Origin: Prevotellaceae bacterium HUN156
GTDB lineage: Bacteria > Bacteroidota > Bacteroidia > Bacteroidales > Bacteroidaceae
Assembly: GCA_900119285.1 (NCBI GenBank)
Contig: FPIT01000009.1
Span: forward strand, 164,563-228,562
Length of the DNA stretch: 64,000 nucleotides
Direction of reading: 5' to 3'
Shown: positions 40,517-48,960 of the stretch, piece by piece
How positions within the stretch are numbered: the stretch's first letter is position 1
Layout of the letters: every line of letters begins with the position of its first letter
Translations under genes and position numbers: made by a program
Notes under the pieces: generated by a model
Seen by the model: the letters and a program-made list of their open reading frames with translations, nothing else
What the model was told of the DNA's origin: nothing
Database searches by the model: none

Positions 40517-42352
40517 ATGAAAACTAGCGATTTCCTTGTCAAAACCATAATCCTATTAACTGTTCTAATGGGTGTTACAATGAATGCTTTGGCAGACGAA
40601 ACTCCTGATTATACTTATATTCTTAGTGCTGGCGATTTCTCGTCAGATATATCAACACATACAGAGAATGGTATAGCTTGGACTGCAACGTGGAATACAA
40701 AAAAGGGGTGTGCTTACGAGCCAAATTATAATAAAGGTTTTAAATTTGGAATATCAAATGATGCTTATCCCGAAACTGTTAGCATTGTTTCTTCTACTTT
40801 TTCGCGTAAGATAAAGAAGATCGTTGTCTATTCATCTGTTAATTCTTCAAAGAGTGTCAAACTCGATGTAAAAGTAGGAAAATCGAGTTATGGTAATCAG
40901 GTAACAATTAAAACAAATGAGACTACGGCATATACTTTTGAGAGTACATCAGAAACTCAAGCTATAGCCGGCGCTATTACATTATCATATACAAAATCTA
41001 ATAGCCCTATATATTTATATAAGGTGGAAGTGTATTATTGGGAATTGATTGGAGATAGTCCTAATTTGACTGTTATCTCTTCGTCTGTAAATATGGATAC
41101 GACGACAGAGTTGGATGCTAGCACTCTTTATTCAGTATCGTCTGATGGGCAGATTACATATTTTTCTACGGATGAAGCTGTTGTTAAGGTAGAAAATGGG
41201 ATCTTGAAAGCACTGAAGCCAGGCGAAGCAGATATTAAAATAAATGTTGCTCAGACCGCATCATATTACGCTGATTCTGTTGTTGTTCATGTTGTGGTTA
41301 CTTCTAAAGATCCTGTCGCTCCCGCTGGTTCGGAAGCAGGACTCGGATATTGTTTGGTTACAGATGCTACTACGTTGACAGCTGGTGACAAACTTTTATT
41401 GGTAAGTTCTCGTGAAGATGGGAAAGCTATGGCGATGTGTGCCTATCAGAAAAAAACGAATAATAGAGACGGAGCCTCAGTCTTTATAGCTGATAAAAAG
41501 ATAGAAACAATATCCGATAGTGTTCAAATAATTACTTTGGAAGGGAAAACTAATGCATGGTATTTTTATGTTGGAAATGGTTATCTTTGTGCAGCGTCAA
41601 GCGATGACAATTATTTAAAAACGGAGACAAAGAAAGACGATAATGCGAAAGCAATAATAACGATTGATTCAGAAAGTAGAGCATCCATAAAGTTCCAAGG
41701 TAATTTTAAACATAATGATTTGAGATATAATCCTGTAAATGAGTTGTTCTCTTGCTATGATAACACTCAGGATAAGGTTTTTCTTTATCGTTATACAATG
41801 GTTCCCTCTTATAATATAGAAATAGGTGAGTCTGGTTGGCGTTCTATAGTGTCGGCTCACAACGTATTGTTGCCTGAAGGTTTGACTGCATATATTGTTA
41901 CGGGTTGTACAGATAATAATCTTACGCTGACAAAGGTAACCTCTATTGTGAAGAATACACCTGTGCTGCTGCAAGGTGAAGCAGGTACTTATACGTTGAC
42001 AATTATTGATGATGCAGCTTATAATGATTCCAATCTTTTGAAAATTAGCACTGAGACGACTGGTAATGGAGTCTATGTGCTAGCAAAGAAGAATGAACAT
42101 GTTGGATTCTATAAATGGAGTGGTGGTTCGTTGGGTGCTGGTCGTGTCTATATTGAGGCTTCAACTTCTACGGCTCGTGAGTGTCTGACCTTTGAATTTG
42201 AGAATGAGGATATTACAGACATTAAGGATGTTGCCCATTCTACAATAAGTAGTAATAATTCTGCCTATGACCTCCAAGGTCGTAGGGTGATTAATCCGAC
42301 AAAAGGTCTGTATATTAAGAATGGACGAAAGTATACAAAATATAAACAGTGA
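40517..42352 (+). CDS. Large secreted protein with Ig-like domain and sorting-like C-terminus
   Basis: 611 aa from MKTSDFLVK; signal peptide ends near NALADE. No enzyme motif. Beta-rich throughout; residues about 185-260 (LDASTLYSVSSDGQITYFSTDE, with ILKALKPGEADIKI) look like a bacterial Ig-like (BIG2) domain. The C-terminus AYDLQGRRVINPTKGLYIKNGRKY matches the type IX sorting-like ends of the esterase. The 32-residue extension from 40421 spans the promoter and is rejected. A+T-richer codon use than its neighbours hints at accessory origin. A small gene follows after 43 bases. Confidence 0.7.
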   Translation: MKTSDFLVKTIILLTVLMGVTMNALADETPDYTYILSAGDFSSDISTHTENGIAWTATWNTKKGCAYEPNYNKGFKFGISNDAYPETVSIVSSTFSRKIKKIVVYSSVNSSKSVKLDVKVGKSSYGNQVTIKTNETTAYTFESTSETQAIAGAITLSYTKSNSPIYLYKVEVYYWELIGDSPNLTVISSSVNMDTTTELDASTLYSVSSDGQITYFSTDEAVVKVENGILKALKPGEADIKINVAQTASYYADSVVVHVVVTSKDPVAPAGSEAGLGYCLVTDATTLTAGDKLLLVSSREDGKAMAMCAYQKKTNNRDGASVFIADKKIETISDSVQIITLEGKTNAWYFYVGNGYLCAASSDDNYLKTETKKDDNAKAIITIDSESRASIKFQGNFKHNDLRYNPVNELFSCYDNTQDKVFLYRYTMVPSYNIEIGESGWRSIVSAHNVLLPEGLTAYIVTGCTDNNLTLTKVTSIVKNTPVLLQGEAGTYTLTIIDDAAYNDSNLLKISTETTGNGVYVLAKKNEHVGFYKWSGGSLGAGRVYIEASTSTARECLTFEFENEDITDIKDVAHSTISSNNSAYDLQGRRVINPTKGLYIKNGRKYTKYKQ

Positions 42353-42395
42353 AGATAAAATAACGTAATTAGACGATAAGGATTGTTAGAAGATA

Positions 42396-42554
42396 ATGAA
42401 GAAGAAATATATTGAGCCTGTAGTAGAAAAGATATGTATTCAAACAACTGGATTGCTGGCAGTTTCAACATTAAGTATAACAGGAGACGATGTGGAAAAC
42501 ATTGGTGATCTTCTTTCTCGTGAGGATACTTTGTGGCTGGAAGATGACTTGTAA
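42396..42554 (+). CDS. Small protein, 52 aa, unknown function
   Basis: Open frame MKKKYIEPVVEKICIQ, then TTGLLAVSTLSITGDD and an acidic end (WLEDDL). Small Bacteroidetes proteins with a start like K-x-Y-x-x-P-x-x-E and a following small-residue stretch are common and poorly understood. It lies 43 bases after the secreted-protein gene on the same strand, so co-expression is likely. No signal peptide; no known domain. Confidence 0.55.
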   Translation: MKKKYIEPVVEKICIQTTGLLAVSTLSITGDDVENIGDLLSREDTLWLEDDL

Positions 42555-42672
42555 CAGTTAGAAGTGTTAATAGATGTTGTTACCGCACACAAAATTTTTG
42601 ATATATATCAAGAATAAGTTAAAAATATACACTAAATACATTCAAACTATTGCGAGAATAAAAAAAACTTCG

Positions 42673-42681
42673 TACCTTTGC
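42673..42681 (+). promoter_or_regulatory. -7 box TACCTTTGC of the structured RNA
   Basis: Exact -7 element in an otherwise gene-free stretch; the expected start site is about 42686. Confidence 0.7.
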
Positions 42682-42685
42682 ATCG

Positions 42686-43006
42686 TCAAACAAAGACAAC
42701 CGGTTTCGACCGGCTTTGACTGAGAGCAGTCAAAGGAATGGTTAATAGATTGTTTTAGGTTAGTAGTAATATTTATAGTTTTAGGTTTTTAGTTATTGGT
42801 AAAAAGAAAGTTTTAAATGTGTGGAAACAGTGGTCGCCGTGAGGCGCTCATAACTTTCTTTTCTTTAGAAAAGGTTAGTAATAATGAAATATTCCTGTCG
42901 AAAGACAGGCCTCCAGTCGAAAGACTGGATTATTATCGGAAAAGGATTTTTAGTTAAACATAGGCTTTTGGACGCTGCCGCTCGATGATGAGTAGTAGCG
43001 TTTTTT
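42686..43006 (+). ncRNA. Candidate structured non-coding RNA, about 320 nt
   Basis: No reading frame, but its own promoter and terminator. Hairpins in order: CCGGT-TTCG-ACCGG (42700-42713), CTTTGACT/AGTCAAAG (42714-42735), an 11-bp stem 42802-42812/42852-42862 enclosing CGCC-GTGA-GGCG (42835-42846), CCTGTC-GAAA-GACAGG (42894-42909) and TCCAGTC-GAAA-GACTGGA (42912-42929). The last two sit side by side inside an AATAAT/ATTATT stem, as in a three-way junction. CAAAG at 42691-42695 can alternatively pair with 42714-42718. UUCG and GNRA loops argue for a selected fold. It does not match the hallmarks of tmRNA, RNase P or SRP RNA. Confidence 0.72.
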
Positions 43007-43010
43007 CTTT
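42973..43010 (+). terminator. Terminator of the structured RNA
   Basis: Eleven-position stem (42973-42983 with 42990-43000; one mismatch, two G-U) and six T. Confidence 0.8.
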
Positions 43011-43023
43011 TATTATCTTGTGG

Positions 43024-43512
43024 CTATTTTTCTATGAGTGCTACAGCGTATGCGCTGATACCTTCCTGACGACCTGTAAATCCTAATTTCTCCGTAGTGG
43101 TAGCTTTTATAGATATTTGATCAGGATTGCAGCCGATTATTTCTGCCATACATTGTTGCATAGCAGGAATATGTGGATTCATCTTTGGACGTTCTGCACA
43201 GATGGTCGCATCTATATTTCCAAGATGGTAACCTTTGGTGGTTATCAACTCAATGGTTTTTTTCAAGATAATCTTACTGTCCATTCCCTCTGTTTCTGTA
43301 GAAGTGTCAGGAAAGTGATAGCCAATGTCGCGCATATTGGCTGCTCCAAGGATAGCATCACAGATGGCATGTATCAGAACGTCGGCATCACTATGCCCCA
43401 ACAATCCTAGCTCATGTTCTAATTTGATACCACCTATCCATAACTCGCGTCCCTTCACTAATTGATGGACATCGTATCCCATTCCTACTCGTATCATCAT
43501 TTCAAAGTTCAA
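43024..43512 (-). CDS. ispF: 2-C-methyl-D-erythritol 2,4-cyclodiphosphate synthase
   Basis: 162 aa; the true start may be 4-5 codons later (MIRVGMGYD). Fifth step of the non-mevalonate isoprenoid pathway. Zinc ligands in GYDVHQL (Asp14, His16 in this numbering) and HSDADVLIHAICDAILGAA; C-terminal KATTTEKLGFTGRQEGI is the family signature. It lies 3 bases after porV; the porU-porV-ispF order is also known in Porphyromonas gingivalis. Confidence 0.96.
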   Translation of the reverse strand: MNFEMMIRVGMGYDVHQLVKGRELWIGGIKLEHELGLLGHSDADVLIHAICDAILGAANMRDIGYHFPDTSTETEGMDSKIILKKTIELITTKGYHLGNIDATICAERPKMNPHIPAMQQCMAEIIGCNPDQISIKATTTEKLGFTGRQEGISAYAVALIEK

Positions 43513-43515
43513 TGT

Positions 43516-44676
43516 TTACTTAAATAAGTCCTTTAGTCCATCCATGTCAAATGACAATGTGAAGCGAAGAGTCTGGTCGAGAGGGTTGCTCTTTGCCGTA
43601 GAGATTACATAACCCACATCAAGAGAAAATACATTCATGCGGAAACCACCACCAACGGTGAAGTACTTGCGATTACCTTTATTCTCTGATTCGTGGTGAT
43701 AACCGGCACGCAGAGCGAACTGGTCATGATAGATATACTCGGCACCGATGCTCCATTGAATCTCCTGCAACTCTTCTTTGAAACCGCCAGGAGCATCGCT
43801 AAAACTCTTGATCATACCAGAAAATGCACTCATATCACTATATTCATCAATCACGCGACGCTCATACTCTTCGGTAGTCTCACCATCATTCTGCTTAGGT
43901 ACAGTGGGAACGAGTAGTTTATTGGCATCAGCAGCGATAGAAAAGCGGTTATACTCATCTACGGGAATCATCAGCGAAGCACCAAGGCGTAAATTGGCAG
44001 GCAGAAACTGACTTCGGTCATCACCATAGAATTTAATCTTACTACCCATGTTCTGCATAACTAAACCTAATCCAAGTTGACACTCACGCTGTCCTATGTT
44101 GAGGTAGGTATTGTAGTATGTGTGTATATCTGCAGCAAAAGCCGATGCAGGACTTGAATCCTCCTCGTAGTCAAAACGCAGGTCGCTGTAAATCCATCGT
44201 AGCGCTACACCTAACGAGAACTTCTCTGTCAGCATTAGTGAAGCACCTACATCAAACGACATTTCGTAAGGTTTTACAGTCATGGCATTTTCTTCTGTTG
44301 AAGTCATTACCTCACCCAAAGAGAAGTAACGTAATGAGCTACTGATAGATGCATTGTCGCCGATGCGGTAATATCCTGCAACATATGCCAAATCGATATC
44401 GTTAACTAATTGACGTAGCCATGGAGTGTAATTAATTGCAATGCCTGCTCTGCTGATGCAGAAAGGATACTTTGCCAAGTTCCAATATTGGGAGTTGACA
44501 TCAGGATCGGTAGCAGCACCTACGTCACCCATACCTGCGGAACGGGCATCGGGGGCAATAGTCTGTGAGATGACAGCATGCTCAACGGGGTTGAACTGGC
44601 TCTTTGTGTCCTGCGCATAGGCTTTTCCTAGTAGCAGAGAGAGAACTGTCATAATTACAATTTTTCTTGTCTTCAT
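43516..44676 (-). CDS. porV: Type IX secretion outer-membrane protein PorV
   Basis: 386 aa. Signal peptide ends at KAYAQ; the mature start carries IAPDARSAGMGDVGAATDPDV, typical of PorV/LptO in the FadL-like barrel family, and the C-terminus is a barrel strand (QTLRFTLSFDMDGLKDLFK). PorV shuttles type IX cargo to the PorU sortase on the cell surface. porU ends 4 bases upstream and ispF begins 3 bases downstream, so one operon. Confidence 0.9.
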   Translation of the reverse strand: MKTRKIVIMTVLSLLLGKAYAQDTKSQFNPVEHAVISQTIAPDARSAGMGDVGAATDPDVNSQYWNLAKYPFCISRAGIAINYTPWLRQLVNDIDLAYVAGYYRIGDNASISSSLRYFSLGEVMTSTEENAMTVKPYEMSFDVGASLMLTEKFSLGVALRWIYSDLRFDYEEDSSPASAFAADIHTYYNTYLNIGQRECQLGLGLVMQNMGSKIKFYGDDRSQFLPANLRLGASLMIPVDEYNRFSIAADANKLLVPTVPKQNDGETTEEYERRVIDEYSDMSAFSGMIKSFSDAPGGFKEELQEIQWSIGAEYIYHDQFALRAGYHHESENKGNRKYFTVGGGFRMNVFSLDVGYVISTAKSNPLDQTLRFTLSFDMDGLKDLFK

Positions 44677-44680
44677 AATC

Positions 44681-47600
44681 TTATTGTAATATAATCAATT
44701 TTTTAGCTTTTGATGAATAGCTGCTACCTTCAGAACTAATGCTGATACGGTAGAGGTATAGACCTGTGTTCAGCCTACGTCCATCATTCGTGGTGAGATC
44801 CCAATTGACAGTATAACTATTATCTGTTGGTATGCCATTCTCGGTATATGTCCACAAATGCCGTCCCGATGTGTCGAATATTTCGAGCTTAACATCCATT
44901 TCACTGTTGGTGCGATCGTGAATGATACGGAATGCGGTGGCGGTCTTTGCTGGATTGGGTGAACATTCTACATCGAAGAATGCAGGTTCAAGTCCTTTTG
45001 CAACATTAAAGGAAAGTTCTACCAAAGAGGAATTGTTCAAGATGTCCCATGCTCTAAATTGTAATTTATGTGGACCATATGAAAGAGTTGGAATGGTAAA
45101 TCCAATTTGTCCCTTTGTGTAACTTCCGAAGTCATATTTGAAATAGTCGTTCAACTGGTAGGTAGTAGCAGAGGCTCCATCTATAATCAGTTGTAAGTCA
45201 TGGCCAATACTACTACCCGAAGCGTTGATGCCGTCTTCATCATTAAGCAGAGCAACAAAATAGGGCGTGGTATTTACAGCGTCCCCATTCGTAAAAGTTT
45301 CGCTATTAAGATAACAATAGATACTTGGGCCAGTTTGGTTTGTTGCTGTCTCGGCTTTGCCATTCAATATAATGTTGTCTGTATGACCATTGGCCTCTTC
45401 GCTTTTATCATTGTTAACAGCATAAATATGGATGAGGGCATTTTTGTCGGAGTATTTGATGTCTTTTGGAACGGCAAAGGTAAATGAAAAGAGACCGTCT
45501 TTCACTTGGTCGCTGCCACTGAAGAGTGTGTTAGGGCGATCTGTGTAGACAAAAGGTGTTTGCGCTCCATCTGTTGTGGTATTATTCAAACGACAAGTGA
45601 TTTCCTCTTTTGCATCGCGTATCACTGCCGTCATGGTTCCATTGAATGAAGTGTCTGTCTGTCCATCGCCGCCGATTATTCGTCCCGTTACTTTAGCAGT
45701 AGAACCAGCTTTGACAGTTAGAATATTACCTGCAGTCAGTGGTGTATCATTAATGTTCTCAATCTGTAGGTTCTTTGTTGGCATGGCTAGTCTTAAAGCA
45801 GGGTCTCCTAAGAGAGAATACTGCAAGCGATTAGTGCTTTGATCAGTAGAACGTATCTCACGACCTTGTCTGTCATAACCTAGGAATACTCCGGTGCTAA
45901 TGAGTTCGTTTTTTGCTAATCGTACGGCTTCACCAATAGCAATAGCTCTGCCTTCGTTGTCTTTACTAAGCACTCGATTAGTAAATGAGAGGTTCATCAA
46001 ACGGTTTTGGGGTTGATAAACAGTTCGCGTTGTACCATAAAATGCAATGGCGCCACCTTTCTTGTTAAATAAAGCAGTTTCGCCTATGTTTTCTTCTTGT
46101 CCGTCAAAAGGCATGATGTCGCACGATGCAGTCACCCAAAGTGGTAGGCGTTGTGATGTAGCAGATTCAAAGTCGGAACGTTTCATTACATACTCATGTG
46201 AAAGACTACCAGGACCTCCATGTCCAGAATAGTTCATAATGAGTGCGCCTTGTTGCATTTGTTGCTTGATAAGACGTGTGACATCTGGATAAGAATTGCC
46301 TGTAGCTGAACTGACACGAGTGTATGCATCCCACATAATGCGTTTTACAACGAAATCGGGATAACGGTTTTCTACTAGTCGTGCCACGGAATCTGCATCA
46401 GCCATGTGTACATTGCTGTTGCCGTCGTCGCCCATAAAGCAAAGTAGGTTTTGCCAAGCACCTGCCTGTTGGTTATTGATGTAGTTTTCAATCTTGTCAA
46501 CAACAATTGCTGCATCATCAGCATTACGTGCAGGAATACGTCCAATGGCAACGTCCGACTGGTCGCTACTTACTATGTTGTTACCTTCTCCGTCATCCAA
46601 TAGTCCAAAGAAGTCATCGGAAATATAACAAGAAGTTTCGCTATATGAATTCTCACTTTCATAACATAGTAGGAAATCATCGGGAGAATAATTCTGCCAT
46701 GTATTTGTTGCCATCCTATTGTCCCATGCACAGTCGCCTAACAAAAGTAGATATCGAGGCATGTCAGCTTCGCTAGTTGCTCGGTCGTACAACATTTTTA
46801 AGTATCTACGATAAGCATTCGCGTCAGGTGTGCCACTAGAGAATTCATTAAAAAGCTCGTCGGCGGGTACAATGTTGATACGCATACCATCCTTTTGCTT
46901 GTGTAACGCCTTTAGACGTTCTGCTTGTGTGCGTAGTTTTTGAGTTGTAGGTATGATGATGACCATGTCGGCAGTTGCGTCGGCATGATGATTTTGATTC
47001 GTAATGTTGTAGACATATTCTGGTGTCGGATAGGCCTGCTCTTTCTCTGGCTGACTTGTTGGTTGGGTAGCATAAGTGGATATATAATCCAAACGAACAG
47101 TAGACATATTAGCATCTGGAGTCACTGTTACTTCATTGCTGGCTTGTAGATTATTGACAGTAAAGGTACTCTCGGCTGTACGCATCTTTTCATAGGAACC
47201 TGCTGCTGGGATGTTGATTTTTCCCAATACCATACCATTGAGTGCTACCGTAACACTACCTCCATTTCCTACTCCAGAGAGCGCTATAGTTAGACGCCCA
47301 TTGGCAGACGTTCCTGTTGAGGATATGGTGTACTTGTAGGTCTTGTCAGCGAGTAATGGGGTGGCGTCGTATAAGTTGCGACCACCACTAAACCATGCAT
47401 AATCGTCTATCTCATACAGATTGCAATAGTGCTCTGCTTTGGGATAGTTGGCTGAAATAAAATCTTCCCAACTGACGGAAAGTGGAGTGTCTTCACTCTC
47501 TGTGAGAAAATAGTAACCGTAGTTAGAGTAAGGATTTCGAATGCGCTGATAAGAATCGTTCCAGTTAACAGGGCCTATACCATAGAATAGTCGTTTCCCA

Positions 47601-48262
47601 TTTGTCGTACAAGTGGGAAGTTCCTGCAAATCATCAGTAGCTATTAGGTAGTCCTCTGTTAATTTCTCTGGCTGTAGGGCACCACCATAACCATATATTT
47701 TTACTTTATTGATATCTGAGAAGCCAGCCTTACGGATGAGTTCATTGGTTAATTGGTAGATACCTGTAGCGGGTATGCGTATCTTTGCCCATGTTCCAGT
47801 AGCCAGAACCGAGCTGTTGACGTAGCGATCTTTTATCTCCTTTGCGCGTCGATTCGCTTTTTGGGTAATAGCCTTGCCCTTTATCTTTAGTTGAAAACTA
47901 ACTAACTTTTGATATTTCCCGTTTCGATAAACAATCGGTACAAAGCCAAGATGTAAAGTACCTTCTTTACGTGATACACTTATTTGTTGAGATATCTCAG
48001 GAAGGATGTCAAGCGGACGGTTTGATAACTGCTGGTATCGCTGTATGTCATCCTTACTCATGTCGATAAACTCGGGGTAAACGATACTAATAGAGTAGGT
48101 GGAGTCTGCGTAATGCTCACCAAGTGGATGGGCATAGTTGAAGACTGGCAATAGTGAGTCAATTCTGACTTCTTGCGCAGTCAGATTAAAGAATTTCTGC
48201 GCATTTGTTGTAATACAAAGTAACAGAAATAGTATACCACTTATCGTTCTGTTTGTTCTCAC
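44681..48262 (-). CDS. porU: Type IX secretion sortase PorU
   Basis: 1193 aa. Gingipain-like (C25) cysteine protease that removes C-terminal signals from type IX cargo and links them to the surface. Catalytic pair His681 (NYSGHGGPGS) and Cys714 (WVTASCDIMPFDG). The end is itself a sorting-like domain (SPNPAKTATAFRI, then LEIFDTSGRHLW and GLYLYRISI). GTG start; its GTGA overlaps the stop of the upstream FAH-family gene by 4 bases. Length and layout fit Bacteroidetes PorU. Confidence 0.93.
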   Translation of the reverse strand: MRTNRTISGILFLLLCITTNAQKFFNLTAQEVRIDSLLPVFNYAHPLGEHYADSTYSISIVYPEFIDMSKDDIQRYQQLSNRPLDILPEISQQISVSRKEGTLHLGFVPIVYRNGKYQKLVSFQLKIKGKAITQKANRRAKEIKDRYVNSSVLATGTWAKIRIPATGIYQLTNELIRKAGFSDINKVKIYGYGGALQPEKLTEDYLIATDDLQELPTCTTNGKRLFYGIGPVNWNDSYQRIRNPYSNYGYYFLTESEDTPLSVSWEDFISANYPKAEHYCNLYEIDDYAWFSGGRNLYDATPLLADKTYKYTISSTGTSANGRLTIALSGVGNGGSVTVALNGMVLGKINIPAAGSYEKMRTAESTFTVNNLQASNEVTVTPDANMSTVRLDYISTYATQPTSQPEKEQAYPTPEYVYNITNQNHHADATADMVIIIPTTQKLRTQAERLKALHKQKDGMRINIVPADELFNEFSSGTPDANAYRRYLKMLYDRATSEADMPRYLLLLGDCAWDNRMATNTWQNYSPDDFLLCYESENSYSETSCYISDDFFGLLDDGEGNNIVSSDQSDVAIGRIPARNADDAAIVVDKIENYINNQQAGAWQNLLCFMGDDGNSNVHMADADSVARLVENRYPDFVVKRIMWDAYTRVSSATGNSYPDVTRLIKQQMQQGALIMNYSGHGGPGSLSHEYVMKRSDFESATSQRLPLWVTASCDIMPFDGQEENIGETALFNKKGGAIAFYGTTRTVYQPQNRLMNLSFTNRVLSKDNEGRAIAIGEAVRLAKNELISTGVFLGYDRQGREIRSTDQSTNRLQYSLLGDPALRLAMPTKNLQIENINDTPLTAGNILTVKAGSTAKVTGRIIGGDGQTDTSFNGTMTAVIRDAKEEITCRLNNTTTDGAQTPFVYTDRPNTLFSGSDQVKDGLFSFTFAVPKDIKYSDKNALIHIYAVNNDKSEEANGHTDNIILNGKAETATNQTGPSIYCYLNSETFTNGDAVNTTPYFVALLNDEDGINASGSSIGHDLQLIIDGASATTYQLNDYFKYDFGSYTKGQIGFTIPTLSYGPHKLQFRAWDILNNSSLVELSFNVAKGLEPAFFDVECSPNPAKTATAFRIIHDRTNSEMDVKLEIFDTSGRHLWTYTENGIPTDNSYTVNWDLTTNDGRRLNTGLYLYRISISSEGSSYSSKAKKLIILQ

Positions 48263-48876
48263 TTACAGTTAAATTCCAATACCTTACGGTCTTCCAACCA
48301 TCCTTCGATATGGTCATCTATTTTGACGGGACCAACTCCTACAGGGGTTCCTGTGTATAATAGGTCGCCAGTTTTCAGCGTAAAGAACTGTGAGATATAG
48401 CTTACCAATTCATCTACGCGATAGAGCATATCGCTTGAACAGCCTTCCTGCACGGTTTTCCCGTTTATGTCTAAATGGAAGTGCAATGCCTGTATATCGC
48501 GATAGTTGTCAATGGGTTGCCAATCACCTATTACTGCCGAACCGTCAAAGCCCTTGCAGAGTTCCCAAGGCAATCCTTTTTCGCGAGCTTCACGCTGCAT
48601 ATCGCGAGCTGTGAAATCTATTCCCACTGTAACCGCATCGTAATAACGGTGGGCAAAACGCTCAGGAATACTCTTGCCTAAGCGGCAGATACGTACTACC
48701 AACTCCGTCTCATAGTCCACCTGCTCAGACCAATCGGGAATGAAGAAGGGCTTGTGGTCCTTCAGCAATGCCGAGTCTGCCTTTGTGAAAATGACGGGCT
48801 TCTCTGGTTTATATAACGCTCCATCCAGCTCTTTATTGTGCTGAATATAATTCATTCCAACTGCGAATATCTTCAT
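48259..48876 (-). CDS. Fumarylacetoacetate hydrolase-family protein
   Basis: 205 aa from MKIFAVGMNY. Single FAH domain with metal-binding YETELVVRI and YYDAVTVGIDFTARDMQ, and LLYTGTPVGVGPV near the end. Family members hydrolyse or decarboxylate beta-diketo acids (for example acylpyruvases). A longer frame from 49089 would cross the divergent gene's start and the -7 box at 48896-48904; it is rejected. Coupled to porU by a 4-base overlap. Confidence 0.9.
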   Translation of the reverse strand: MKIFAVGMNYIQHNKELDGALYKPEKPVIFTKADSALLKDHKPFFIPDWSEQVDYETELVVRICRLGKSIPERFAHRYYDAVTVGIDFTARDMQREAREKGLPWELCKGFDGSAVIGDWQPIDNYRDIQALHFHLDINGKTVQEGCSSDMLYRVDELVSYISQFFTLKTGDLLYTGTPVGVGPVKIDDHIEGWLEDRKVLEFNCK

Positions 48877-48895
48877 ATCTTCTATTTTTTTGCCT

Positions 48896-48904
48896 GCAAA
48901 GGTA
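48896..48904 (-). promoter_or_regulatory. -7 box TACCTTTGC of the FAH-porU-porV-ispF operon
   Basis: Exact -7 element 20 bases before the FAH start. Confidence 0.7.
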
Positions 48905-48948
48905 AGTAAAAATTGATAATTGACAATTGATAATTGATAAATTCTTCG

Positions 48949-48957
48949 TAAATTTGC
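48949..48957 (+). promoter_or_regulatory. -7 box TAAATTTGC next to a GTG start
   Basis: -7 element ending 4 bases before the GTG at 48961, after a stretch of repeated ATTGATA words; implies a leaderless transcript if the start is right. Confidence 0.55.
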
Positions 48958-48960
48958 ACC

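Noticed and set aside
42686..43006. tmRNA or RNase P RNA
   Set aside because: No tRNA-like 3' end, no tag frame, no GAGGAAAGUCC or matching RNase P core.
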